The translations under genes were made by a program, and so were the position numbers. Below the pieces are notes generated by a model. That model worked only from the letters and a program-made list of their open reading frames with translations. It ran no database searches and was not told the origin of the DNA. A stretch of DNA of 64,000 nt, from NCBI GenBank assembly GCA_030295235.1, contig AP026152.1, forward strand, positions 248,001 to 312,000, read 5' to 3'. Shown piece after piece: positions 34,649-46,733 of the stretch. Every line of letters begins with the position of its first letter. Position 1 is the stretch's first letter. The DNA is from Fistulifera solaris. Its lineage: Eukaryota > Bacillariophyta > Bacillariophyceae > Naviculales > Stauroneidaceae.

Positions 34649-37600
34649 ATGTCATTTCCCACCGAAGACTTGGTGCCGAAAAAGGAAACGAATGTGTGGA
34701 GCTTCTTGCAGCAAAATCCTCAGTATGATGGACGGAATGTCCGAATTGGCATTTTGGATACGGGCATTGATCCTGGAGCCTCGGGACTGTTTAACATGGC
34801 CGACGGCGTGACACCTAAACTTGTGGATATGGTGGATTGCACGGGTTCTGGGGATGTGGACGTATCGTACACAACGACGGCCGTGTGGATCGAAGATCAC
34901 TGGGAAGTCACGGGCTTGTCGGGGAGGACCTTGCACTTGAGCGGTGACTGGACGTTTGCTGATTTTCCCAATGGGAAGAAAAATAGTAAGAAAAAGAAGA
35001 ATGAAGCCGATTCAGAAGAAAACTCGGCTGAGAAGGACGAAACGACGACCAAAACGGTTCCAGTGCGTCTCGGTATCAAGCGAGCCTACGAACTCTTTCC
35101 AGAGCGGTTGACAGCTCGAGTTAAGGAAGACCGCAAACGAATCTTTCAGGAACACATGGACAAGTATATCGCACGAGTACGGGGTGAATTGACTACTTGT
35201 AAAACCAAAACACCGGAACAAACAAAAATTCGTGACGATCTCCAAGCCCAACTAGATGTGCTAACTTCCACGGATTGGATCTCCGACCCTGGTCCCCTGT
35301 GGGATTGTGTCGTATTTCATGACGGTGTGGACTATCGTGTCGTCATTGATGGCGAGGAAACGGGGGATTTGAAGCAATGCAAGCCCATGACGTCATTTGC
35401 AAAAGAGCGTCAGTTTGAAACTTTCAGCGTGGTGGATAAGTTTAACTACGGCGTTAATTTCTACAACGACGGCAATATTCTTAGTATTGTGACAGACGCC
35501 AGTCCTCACGGAAGTCACGTGGCGGGGATCGCGGCCGCCGCAGAAGGTGAACGCAGTGGTGTGGCTCCAGGTGCGGAACTTGTATCACTCAAAATTGGCG
35601 ACTCGCGGTTGGGGTCGATGGAAACAGGAACATCTTTGACGAGAGCCATGATCGAAGCTGTTCGTCTCAAGTGTGATATTGTCAATTTATCGTACGGAGA
35701 AGGTTGCAAGATACCCAACAGTGGTCGTTTCGTCGAGCTAGCGGAGGACTTGGTTTGGAAGCACAATATTGTTTTCATTGCAGCTGCGGGAAACAATGGC
35801 CCTGCTCTTACAACTCTTGGAGCACCTGGTGGAACAACATCGGCAATTATCGGTGTTTCGGCATATGTTTCCCCTGAGATGATGAAAGCGTCTTATGGTT
35901 TCATCAGCCCGAAAGATGAAAGTCATATCGGCACAACTTACACATGGAGCAGCGTAGGCCCGACTGCGGATGGAGACTTTGGCAACAATGTAACGGCACC
36001 TGGAGGAGCAATTACTTCTGTGTCTAACTGGTGTTTACAGAAGTCGCAATTGATGAATGGCACGTCGATGGCGTCACCACATACAACTGGGTGCGCGGCT
36101 TTGCTAATTTCTGCTTGTAAAGCGGAGAATATTCCCGTAACGCCGGAACGAATCAAACGCGCACTGGAAAATACAGCCTCGCAGCTGCCACATTTATCTG
36201 TGGTTCAGCAGGGCTGCGGTATCATTCAAGTTGATAAAGCTCTCGAATACCTTCGAGAACACAAATCGGATGCTACGCAGGACGTTTTCTATGCCGTGAC
36301 GGTAAACAGTAACAGGAGAGGCATTTATTTGCGGCAAATGGCACACACTCTCGCTCGTCAGACCTTTTCAGTTGAAATTTATCCCAGGTTTAAGCGAGAG
36401 GATAGAGTGAGTAAAGACGTCCAACAACGGAAGCTTGATTTTGAGACGGGATTCAAATTAGAGGCCTCGCAATCTTGGGTCAAAGCCCCGGAATACTTTA
36501 TGTTGATGAACAATGGGAGATCATTTAATGTTGTAGTGGATCCGACGGATCTTGATCCTGGTCTGCACACAGCAATGATCACAGGATTTGCCAAAAGGTC
36601 GGAACAAGACGAACCCATGTTTCGTTTACCTATCACAGTGACAAAGCCGCATCCAATCAAACGCCGTATTGAACTTGGAGTGCTCAGCTTTGAACCAGCG
36701 GAAATAAAGCGATTTTTTGTTGTACCTCCTCCGGGGGGCGACATGGATGGATATTACGCTTCGTGATCAGCGCGAAGATTCCGACGTATCTTCAAGACTT
36801 TTTGTCCTGCATACAGTACAACTTCTGCCGCATTTCGCCTGGAGAGATCATGAGAAGCACGTGTCGCTCGCATTATTACCCAATCAAAGTAACGTCACTA
36901 GCATAGCTGTGGAGGATGGCGTAACATGTGAGATCTGCTTGGGGCGATACTGGTCAACAATCGGCGAATCCAAGATCGATGTCTTGATTCAATTTCGAGG
37001 CGTTCGGCCTGTACCCAACTGTGTCAATATACTCGCAGGAACGCATGGTTCTTTGCTTCGACTCCACAATGATTTACAAGACGAAGTCGTTAATCCAAAT
37101 GCAAGTTTGAATAAGTGGCTGACTCCCATTCGCCCGAAGATGGAATCAGCGGCTTCACCCCTTAGCATACGTGATACACTGCCGTCTGGTGAGCGTCAGA
37201 TCTATGAGCTCGTTCTTGATTACGAGTTCGAGCAGGAAGAGAAGGGTGCGTTTATAGCCCGCGCGTATCCCATGCAGGATGTACTTTACGAGTCAGCATT
37301 CGAAAGCCAGATGATGCTTTTCTTCGATTCTGATAAGATGTATCTGGGCGCTTCTGATGCTTACCCTAGGGAAATTACCGCTCCGAAGGGAGCCGTATCA
37401 ATGCGAATTCAAATCCGTCACGATGATCCTGTCAAGTTGTCAGCCTTAAAAGAAATGGTTGTTTGGATAGAGAGAAAGATTGACAAGGAGATATCGCTCT
37501 CCGTGTTTTCCACGAAAGAAGACTTAGTGAAAGGGAGTGGCTCGTTCAAAAGACTACAATACGTACAGGATCTTCGTTGGCTATGTACATCGCAGAGCCA

Positions 37601-38495
37601 CCTCAGGCAAAGTTGCCGTCAGGCTGCAAAATAGGCGACATATTATCAGGCACTGTCACCTTTGGCGGCGACAGCAACAGTGCGGCAGGCTCTGGGAAGC
37701 GACCTGGCGGTTATGCTATTTCGTATTTTGTTGGCCCTAAGTTTAAAAAAGCCATCCAATGAAAGCGATGTTCCCGAGCCCAAAGATGAACGAACACCCG
37801 AAGAGAAAATGGCGGAAGCAATTCGCGACTTGAAAATCGCTCACCTCGGCAAAGCGATCAAGCAAGACGAAGATGAGGAAGTATTCACAAGAATGTTTTC
37901 TTCTATTCAGCAAGAGTATCCTGACCATCTTCCTTTGCATGTTGCGAAGCTTCGGTATACCGATGGAGATAAACGACGGGCTGAACGGCTGGCAGAGGTT
38001 GTGGTCAATTGCGATGAAATAATATCACGAATAGTGGAGGACGAGCTAGCATTGCACTTTGGGCGCAAAATTGATACCGACGATCCAAAAGCCGTCAAAG
38101 AGCGCGAAGATATGAAAGAAAAGAAGTCGTTCTTGATTGAAGCACTAGTACGCAAGTCGCTGGCGTACGCCGATATGCAGACAAAGGACGCAGGCGAGAA
38201 ATTTGATGCTACCTTGCAGCATTTGAAGCTTTGGGCTGATGTCGAGTCCTCTGACAAGTATGCGACACTTTTTCTCGTTCGTGAAGCCCGAGCGAGCAGG
38301 TATGGAAGCGTGCTCAAAACAATCAACAAACTTCTTACAAAGGAAGCCAAAGACGACGCTATCAGGCCCCTGAGTAAAAGTGAATTGTTCACACGTCGTT
38401 CTGAAGCATTCGAGAAACTTGAGTTCACTTTACTCAAAGAATATGACCGATCAAACCGTGTCGTGGCTGCGCCGAAATCTTACATGTTGTTTTAA
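34649..38495 (+). CDS. TPP2: Tripeptidyl peptidase II (subtilisin-like serine protease)
   Basis: The single exon encodes 1281 aa after three one-base corrections. TPP II is a giant cytosolic exopeptidase complex that removes tripeptides downstream of the proteasome. The S8 catalytic residues are visible: Asp in RIGILDTGIDPGA, His in SPHGSHVAGIAAA, the oxyanion Asn in AAAGNNGPALTTLGAPGG, and Ser in MNGTSMASPHTTG. The family's long insertion between Asp and His is present (about residues 80-270). C-terminal domains follow (WMDITLRDQREDSDVSSRLF onward), ending in a helical repeat domain. The frame breaks are at G6 36733-36738 (one base extra), A4 37548-37551 (one missing) and A6 37745-37750 (one extra). 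All lie in homopolymers and all flank sequence that continues the TPP2 alignment, so I treat the gene as intact. Confidence 0.93.
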
Positions 38496-38549
38496 GACTA
38501 AACTTGGATCAATGTAAGAGTACAAACAAGAAGTTTATCTATTTTAGTA

Positions 38550-40077
38550 TTACATACATCGTCTAGAATTGCACTGCATGCTGCAGCATTGAAGGTTGAA
38601 AAGACAGCGTTGCCCCGTGTCCCCTCGCAGCAGGCAGGAATTGTGCGTATCATCGTAATAGCATCTCCGTTTCCTCGGGAAATTATCGACTCGCTTACAA
38701 ATGTGCCCCTCACAGCAATCCGAATCGCGCCGACAGTCTCGTCCCCACCTGTCATCCAGACAAACGGGTCCCAATGGCTCCAGTGAAGCAGGGATGTGTG
38801 CCAGGCGATTGTTGTCGTCAATGCTCATACCACTGATTACATCCATTTTCGTATGGTTGAGTAGCACTTCTTTCACATCCATCGGATCCACTCCCCTTTC
38901 CAAATGCAATGCCACAATCCCCGAAACATGTGGCGCAGCGAACGAAGTTCCTTTTAGGGTAGCGGTTCCTGAAACCCCGTTTCCACCGATACTAGCGGAC
39001 GTGATACCATCACCGGGTGCCCACAAGTCCACACACGGACCATAATTGGAGAACGACGCTCGTGCATCCTGTTTCGTGGTAGCTCCTACCGAAATACTCA
39101 AGGACGACTTCGCGTAGGTCGAACAAGCGTTGTTGAAACCGTTGCCGGCCGCCACCACAATGACGGCACCGGAATCGACGACTCGTTGCTGCGCATCTTC
39201 CATGGCTTGCGAAAATTCGCCTTGAAAGGACATGTTGACGACACGTTTCCCCGTCTCGGAAGCAACATAGTCCAAGGCAGCGAGAATGGCACTTTTTGGA
39301 CTTTACAAAAAGTAAGACACGGATCGATCGACATTCCAATGAATCAAGAGCCCAACGTACCACGACCCGTTTCGACACACTTTCAAGGCTTTGAGTTGAA
39401 TGTTTTTGGCGATTCCATACGTCGTTCCACCAATGATACCGGCCACATGCGTACCGTGTCCGGTATCATCGTCACACGGACTGTCATCGATAAAATTTTG
39501 CAAGCACGCGGCGCGTCCCTGAAATTCCGCATGTTGAACCAAAATTCCGGAATCGAGTATATAGGCATTCACCCCTCGACCCGTGTATTCTGAGAACAAA
39601 ATCAACAAAGTGAGAGGGCATCGCCTGTGTGCGAAATTGACCCGTTTCTCTTGCAATTGACGTACTGTACGTGTACGAGTTGGATAAAGGCAATTCGTCT
39701 TGATCCACTCGATCCAGTCCCCAAGGAGGAACGTCTTGCTTTTGTGAAAAGGCCGTCGTGTATACTGTGTTCTAATGTAAAAGCAAAAATGAGGAGAAAT
39801 TAGAAACTCCAAGCATTTGCCAAGGGCGTACCTGTTCGATAAACGCCACAGCATCATCGTCAAGAAGATCCACAAGCTCTTCTTCCGTCAGCTCAGCGAG
39901 AAACCAAGGCTGTCGTTCGACGGTGGATGTTCGCAAATTGTTACGGGAAGATTGGAGGACCACAATATATTCATTTGTTATCACAGTGTCAGCGACGGCT
40001 CTCCGCAGTTTGGGGTGTTCCTTCAAAGCTTGTGCGCCCTGCAAAAGCCACGACAAGAGGAGACACCATGGTATCAT
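38550..40077 (-). CDS. Secreted subtilase A (proteinase K-like) with two C-terminal knottin-like modules
   Basis: There are four exons: 40077-39832, 39771-39666, 39589-39361 and 39300-38550. Introns of 60, 76 and 60 bp all obey GT-AG, and the exons sum to 443 aa with no frame breaks. A signal peptide (WCLLLSWLLQGAQA) is followed by an I9 propeptide (HPKLRRAVADTVITNEYIVVL) and an S8A domain with all catalytic residues: Asp in NAYILDSGI, His in DTGHGTHVAGIIGG, Asn in VVAAGNGFNNA and Ser in LKGTSFAAPHVSG. After the domain come two cysteine modules in the last 70 residues. Module 1 has spacing C-x8-C-x5-CC-x4-C-x11-C and module 2 has C-x9-C-x5-CC-x3-C-x4-C. Both have the C-C-CC-C-C order of inhibitor-cystine-knot peptides. 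The protein is closely related in layout to subtilase B at 50.3-52.0 kb. It probably acts outside the cell. Confidence 0.9.
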
Positions 40078-40333
40078 TTGCTGTGATGCAATGATAGAAA
40101 CAGCCTTCCCAATAGAGTGATTGTCGATGAGAGAAACGATAAAAAACAAGGGGCGTGATTGTGTGGGGTTTTTCTCTTTCGAGCGAAAGGGGGGAAGTTA
40201 TGACCTTGTCGTGTTCCGCGTGCTACAGTACTTTACTCCCTACTCCCCAAAAGGCCCAACAAGAAAGCTAATGAAGTCGAAGAGGTGGTCTCAACAGAGA
40301 GGTTGTGTATTTAAAAATTCAGATTCAGCAGTC

Positions 40334-40407
40334 GCTCCCGTAGCTCAGCTGGTTAGAGCGTGGGTCTAATAAACCCAAGGTCGTGTGTTCGAGCCACATC
40401 GGGAGTA
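40334..40407 (+). tRNA. tRNA-Ile (anticodon AAU)
   Basis: A complete 74-nt cloverleaf: acceptor stem GCTCCCG pairs with CGGGAGT, the D arm is TAGCTCAGCTGGTTAGAGC, the anticodon stem-loop TGGGT-CTAATAA-ACCCA presents AAT, and the T arm GTGTG-TTCGAGC-CACAT is canonical. The internal A and B boxes are intact. There is no intron. A T-run begins at 40411 and may act as the Pol III terminator. Confidence 0.95.
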
Positions 40408-40515
40408 CGCTTTTGCTTTTTCAGAATATTTTGTTGTTTTAAAGTCTAGCTAAGGTATTCGTTCCATTACAAAGCTTGAATTCTCGTCTAATTTTATACA
40501 TTTCGCTACAACATC

Positions 40516-41507
40516 TCAATTGGCTTGACAATTCCGCCAATCGGGTGGAAGCATGGGTGCAACAACAGTCGTATTGGTTCCATTGACAAACTCGTGGATG
40601 CCATCCAAATAACAGTCCATGTACGAGCACCATTGACTCGCACTCAAATACAAGGAATAGCCACACGTCAATACGGGATCTCGTCCATAGACCGCAATGC
40701 CGTTCATGTAGGCCCCCCAACACCATGCCATGACGGCGCGACTCCACCAAACGTCAAAATTACAATGCATGCCAATCAACCAACCGGCAAACCAGTGGTG
40801 GAAATGAAAATACGGTGACGATAACAGAGGCAGCAAGAAAACTGAGACGGCCAGTAAGAGCTCGATGACTTTTTGCACCAACACTTCGTGATACACCGCA
40901 TAACGGACGTGGTGCCACACCACGTTCGTCACCAACACCGCCGCGCCCGCCACAAAGATCCACAAGGCCACGGGCCACGTGCAATGCACTTCATATAAGG
41001 TGAAGGAATGTTGTAAAAAGGCAAATGACGTAATGTAACTGGAATACAGATTCGCCAGTGCCGCCCAGAACAGCCAAGCGGCGTGATCCACTCCATTCTG
41101 CGAATGCAATCGACCCACAAAGAAAAAGACAACGGCATCCGCGGCAATCAAATTTCCTTCGTATAGAAGCACATTGCGTAGTGTCAAATGTCCATCGTAT
41201 TCCCAATCCATCCATCGCACTCCATGAAATAAGATCACAATTCCTGTCGCCGTGAAGGATAGAAATTTGAGCAATTTGACTACCGTCGGGCCTTCCAAAA
41301 GGGAATACCCGCTACCGCAAATCGATCATCGGGCAGGAGGGTTCGATGAAAGGCGTGTTCCCATGATGCCGAGTCGTCGGTAGGAAGAACGTCTTCTATT
41401 TCTTCGTCACCTTCTTCGACGCGGGCTACCGTCCGATACACGCGTCCCTGTTTTCTACGACTTTCCGGTGGATCGACACGCATCACGCCATCGACCGTTC
41501 GATCCAT
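40516..41507 (-). CDS. Polytopic membrane protein of unknown function with an HxHHW motif
   Basis: The single exon encodes 330 aa from ATG 41507 after restoring one base. The N-terminal 75 residues are charged and acidic. Then come about seven hydrophobic segments (FLSFTATGIVILFHGVRW, ADAVVFFFVGRL, WLFWAALANLYSSYI, WPVALWIFVAGAAVLV, VIELLLAVSVFLLPLL, WFAGWLIGMHC, RAVMAWCWGAYMNGIAVYG). The loop YFHFHHWFAGWLIGMHCNFD contains a His cluster of the kind that could bind metal or act catalytically. The protein matches a family I recall from diatoms and green algae with the pattern FHxHHW...H...HGIAVxGxDP; no function is known to me. The frame breaks in the A4 run 41297-41300: one more base joins AVAGIPF to LEGPTVVKLLKF. 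Confidence 0.7.
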
Positions 41508-41801
41508 TTTCAAGCTGCCAAAACTATGTTTGTAAAAGATTAATTGTCTCGACGATTAGGAATATCGAAATGGCCAAGAACGCGAGAACCGCTCTGTGTT
41601 CCTTCGCGGGCTTTTTCTCGCTTCTTGCGGATGAGGTTTTTCGCACGCGTCAGACACGGACAAGCAAGAGTTAACAGCGAGTCTTGGGGAAGTGTGACTC
41701 GGTAAAATAATGAAAGAATGACAAGATTGACTAAATTATTTATGAAGAAAGAGATCGAACTTTATTCGGCTGTGGATGATATTTCTTTTCATTGGTAACT
41801 G

Positions 41802-44800
41802 TCACAAGCCATTGCAATGAAAATCGATACGAGGCAGTATCTTTTGAATTACATTCAATCGAACTTGTTGAAGGTTGTAAACACCGGTGGATGTGACCAG
41901 AGCTTGCAGTGGTATAGAAAGTTCCCCGTCTGCTTCCAGTTTATTCTCAAAGCTCACAGATCCGCTAAAGTTCAAAGACTGGGTCTCTTCCAAAGAAAAT
42001 TCAAACGACACAGATGCTTTCGTTAGACGATTCTTCAAATGAACGTGGAAAGGTATTGTCCCCGGTCCGTTGGCGAAATCGTGCGACAGTCTCGAAGGAT
42101 AGCTGGCGGTGACCAGAATGGGACAACCTTTGATATCCATTTTCGGGCGCACAAAGAGATCGCGAACAAAAAGAGCTCCCTGGATCGCACTGTTTTTACA
42201 ATGCCACGAAACAATCAGATGCACTCTTTCTTCATCGACATCACGGGGACAAAGCTTTCGCACCGATGTCGCATCTACGAAGAGCTCTGCTGGTTCAGTA
42301 TCGGATTCCTGACCCGTCAAAGCAGTATTGGCGCGTCGAATTTGTGCAATGGAACGTGGTTGCTGGTTGGATGCATCATGAGCTGCTTCCGCGCGGGCGA
42401 GAGCTATCCTGTGCTTCGTCAAGGTATCTTCAAAAATGGCGTGTGCACTTTCCAAACACAAAAAGCTCACGAGAGAATCCGAATCTTTTGATTGCTGAGA
42501 AATAGGCTTCAAAAAATCAGATTGACTCAAGACCGAAAGTTTGGATCCGTCGTCACCAATGGGAAGGACTCGGAAATGCGAGGCCACTCGTTCTGCCAAC
42601 CAAGTTCCACGAAAGACTCGTCAAACTGACCTTCAAATGGGATAAGTCGATAATTCCAACTAACTAGCGAAACCTTGCTGACGGTGAAATCAGTATCATC
42701 CGGTGAGTCGGTTCGATTGTTCGCAACCTCCAGTGACAGCGTGTTTTCACTTGGTATTCGGTTGGAAGGAACCAGTGACGAAGCTAGTGAGATGGAGGGA
42801 TATACAGTCACTTCAAACATCTTCTTCAACCACCTAAATCGACCTCTTTCATTCTCATCGTCGCTAAGTAGCTCATACCGAAACAGCATGTACAAGCCAT
42901 GTTTGCCACTCTGAGGTATTCGCATCTCTATCGGAACATCTATCGATTCTCCTGGATGAAGGTTTCCTTCTTTAAGCGGGAAAGTCATTAATGTCCCCGA
43001 AGGACCAAGTGAGTTAGGAACACCATCATGCTGTTGGGTTGACTTGTGAAGGATCCGTATCCAAGGAATATTTGTTTTCAATGTAGCGTTCGTGGCAGGC
43101 GCTGTACCGATGTTTTCCACCCGAAGAACCCACGGTCTTATCTGCCCTTCCAAGGCTGGACCGACGAGAGCTGACTGTTGAGCGGGTAACAGTTCTATTG
43201 TGAGACAGGGCATCCCTCTTTCGACCTTCGCTCGTAGAAGCATGGATTCACCACGAACACGGTTGGCACGATTTGCGCGAGTATTTTGCAGTAGTCTCCC
43301 TTTGATTTCAAATTGGTGATAAACCCACACGGCGTCAAATAAGCGGAAACGGACTCCTAAAACTTCCAGATCACCTTTCTCCAAGGGACATATTCCAAGA
43401 GCTATCCTTTTCGAGCCTTCCGGGTCCAGTGTGGCATTTGTTTTGGTAACAACAAAAATGGGGCTGCCTCCGCTGCTGCTTTCCATCTTCCTTTCTCATC
43501 TTCACCAGATCCTGACGAAAGACGACAGAAATCGGCAATCAAAAACTCTTCTTGTCCACTTTGAAAGGTCCACTTTGGTTGTTCGTTGTAGGAAACTAAT
43601 TGAGTGATAGATATTGCATCTTCGTTAGTACAGCAGGTATCTGAACTCGTCATTTTGCAACGAGTTGAATATCGTTTAAGTCGACCGGAATACCAAGAGG
43701 GTTCTTCATAACAAACTCAATAAAATAAGGCTCTCTTTGAGCTCTGATTGGTGGCATTTCTTTATAGGACGCAGAGCGTTTCGCTCGCTCTTCTCGACTG
43801 CGATTCAAATGTTCCTTGTCGATTTCGGTTATTACTTTCCGGATTTCTGGATCATGAATAGACCGTAACGCAGTAGAAATGACATCATTGTCAACCTTGG
43901 CCTTATCTTCATTCACGGCGCGAAGTTCGGCGTTAGTGCAAAGCATCAATTCGTCCCATAGCTCGTCATTGCCTCGATGGGCCTCACCGAAATCAGGGAC
44001 ATTCTCTTGTCTGTGGTGCGAAGCTTCTTCAGCCAGAACTACCACAGTATGATCGTCAATCAAGGGCAAATTGACGTTGAGCAATTCCAAAACTCTAGTG
44101 GCCCCTTTCGTGTAACGAACAACTTGTACAATTCGATCTAACTTCTCTTTCCGTATCGCATCGCGCTGAAGTCCGGTCAGGTGGGAGGGTGCTGCCAAGC
44201 GGTCGGCACCAGCAAGAGCCTTCTTTGGGTAATCGCTGCAAATTTCCAGCAAGTTGTTTACGTATTTTTGTTGTGATTTTGTAGACACGCGTCCACCTTC
44301 GGAGCATCCAACCAATTTCCCATATAATTGCAAGGCAATCGCCATCCGTCCCATAGAGAAGAGCTGAGCAGCTAGTGCCGATCGTATGTGATTGTGCAAT
44401 TCATCCCAGTTCCCACCACGATAAATGTACAAAGCCGATGTGAAACATCGAAAAGCGTGATGATTTTGTTCCGCCGACCGATACATGTGGCCACTCATCA
44501 ACATATGAAATGCGTACTTGCGATACAACTCGGCATGAAAATAATGCGCCGAACCCTGTTCCAGTAACACCGCCGCCCCCAGTGCATTCTCGTTCGAAGA
44601 TGCCGATGCCAACAGATCCGCTACTTCGAGATGCCGTCCGGTAATCACGTTTTGCGTAGCACTCAATACTAGACACAATCGCGTGGCGAGACGAGTCGAC
44701 AGGGAAGCGGCAGCGACTCGTCCGCCACCGCCGACGCGCTCTTCTTCGGCCGCACGACTGTAACTCCACATGGCATTTTCAATCAACGAAAAAATCTCTC

Positions 44801-46448
44801 GGGCTCGTCCATAGGCGTCCATATGATATAAGCAGAGCGCCATCAGTTCTTGCACACTGGCGTAATGAGCGTGTGCTTTGTCTTGTTTCAAATCGTCTTT
44901 AATCAACCGGTAAGTGCCGTACGCTTGCTCATAGTCAGCCATCAGAAAAAGCGTATCGGCCAGCAAACGCGTTTGATTCTCCACGGTATCAAATTTGTAT
45001 CGAACGGCATCGGTACCCTTGCCCGCATTCTCGTCGGTGGATTCTGATTCTTTCGGTTTCCCCGTCCGCCAAAACGACTTGAGTGCATTCCGTACACCTT
45101 TCTTTCGTTCACTGACGATTGCGTTGAGCGTCGCAATCCGATGTTCCAACGCCGGCAACAAAGCTTCGACCGCCAAACTGGTCAAGAACTGTCGCAACGA
45201 CGCCCGGTCGTTCATGGACAAACAATTTCCCAATTTTCCTCCGCCACCCCACAAATCACTGGTTTCTTCGGTCGCCAATTGACGTGCCGTTTCCAACGAC
45301 AGACTGTTGATCCGCACGACCGCCGACGCGACCCCAAATTCTTTCTTCAGATCCTGTTGTAGAGATTGTTCATTCCAATTCTGTGCCCCATCGACATTGT
45401 CGTGCAAAACCACGACTTGATGTTGCAATGCCTGCGGATTCATGAGACCATTTTGGAAGGCCGTGGGCAAATAAAACTGCGAGGCACGTAATGCGCGAAC
45501 CGTCGCGAGCGCATCTTCGTGCGTCGTCGCCACCAACAAACACAAGGCCGGACAATGAAACAAATCGTGCGTTGCATCTTCGGTCGATTCATCCAAGGCC
45601 TGTCGATACCGTTGCAACCATGGAATCGTCAAAGGTGACGTCAAATCGAAGGCGTCTTTGTGAATTTGATCCAATTGACGTTGTCGTTCTTCGTGTGTGA
45701 CGGACAAGGAAGGCGGCTCGTCGAGCAATAAATTGTCGACTTGATCTTCCAATAAACACAATTCGGATTCTAAATTTCCGTCCGTGGCATGAATTTGGGC
45801 TTCTCGCGACAACAAATCCGCCGCTTCGGTGTCACTCATGGTCGGAAACTCTTCGACGAACCGAATTTCGAGATCTTGCCACGTCAAATTCAAAAAGCGC
45901 GTTAACGAACGAAAGGGTGGTATTGTGGGTGGCGATTGATTGTTTTGGTATCCTGCGAGCATATGGTTGTAGAGTCCCTGCAACAGATCGACCAATCGCA
46001 AATCATTTTTGTGAGCTAATTGATGCGCGGATTCGGACGCCAGAATCAAGACCGGAAAATGTCGATGACGTCGGGCCAGGAGAGGATGGGGAGGTGACGT
46101 TTTAAATAGTTTGGCTTTGGGTGGAGGCGTATTCGAAGTCGTCGTCGTTGGTGTATTCGGAGGATTGTTGACTGTCATAGGCGGCAGCGAAGACTTGTTT
46201 GAAGTAGTAGAAGAAGTAGTCGGTACTAATTTGGGTGGAGGCGGCAGAGAACTCGAGGTGGTAAACAACGAAGTCATTCCTGAAGTCGTGGAGGACAAAT
46301 TCGCCGATGGTGGGGCACTGGAAAGACCAGGAATCGGAACGGTTGTGTGATGTGGTTCATTTTGGGGCGCGGCTGTTGTTGCTTTTGTTGTATTCGCCAC
46401 TCTGGGAGGAGGCGGCAGTGTTCCCAAAGGACGAGAAGGGCTTGTCAT
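41802..46448 (-). CDS. TRAPPC8: TRAPP III subunit TRAPPC8 (Trs85-like)
   Basis: The single exon encodes 1549 aa after three one-base corrections. TRAPPC8/Trs85 defines the TRAPP III complex, a Rab1/Ypt1 exchange factor in ER-Golgi traffic and autophagy. A proline/threonine-rich N-terminus of about 120 residues precedes the conserved region (PVLILASESAHQLAHKN, then FAVASAVVRINSLS-like). The family hallmark follows: MNDRASLRQFLTSLAVEALLPALEHRIATLN with VSERKKGVRNALKSFW. A helical-solenoid middle comes next, and then C-terminal Ig-like beta domains (PWVLRVENIGTAPATNATLKTNIPW, GESIDVPIEMRIP). The frame breaks lie at the T4 run 43653-43656, near 43484-43495 and near 42595-42606. Each needs one extra base and none disturbs the family signal. 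The start at ATG 46448 is the first Met. Confidence 0.85.
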
Positions 46449-46733
46449 GTTTAAAAGCAGTTGAGAAATAGATAATGAATTATAGTTTCATCATCAAACA
46501 AAAGTTATTTGTCTTCGCCCCCTTGCACCTTTTGTTATGCTCATCGTCCAAAGTTTCGGGCGGCGCAGCGACCATGGACAAACCTTCACCTGTGTACTAA
46601 CTTGAGTAATAGTCGTATTCATTCGGTATTCCTTTCGTTAGTTATTATTGGTCTAAAGCTCCTAGCGGTACTTGACTAAGTATACTTGCTGCTTTAGAAC
46701 TTATCATTTTACTGTTTAATTCACCATTTCGGT

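Noticed and set aside
34649-38495. TPP2 as a pseudogene because of three frame breaks
   Set aside because: All three are one-base changes in homopolymers, all catalytic residues are kept, and the same error type occurs in many other genes of the window.
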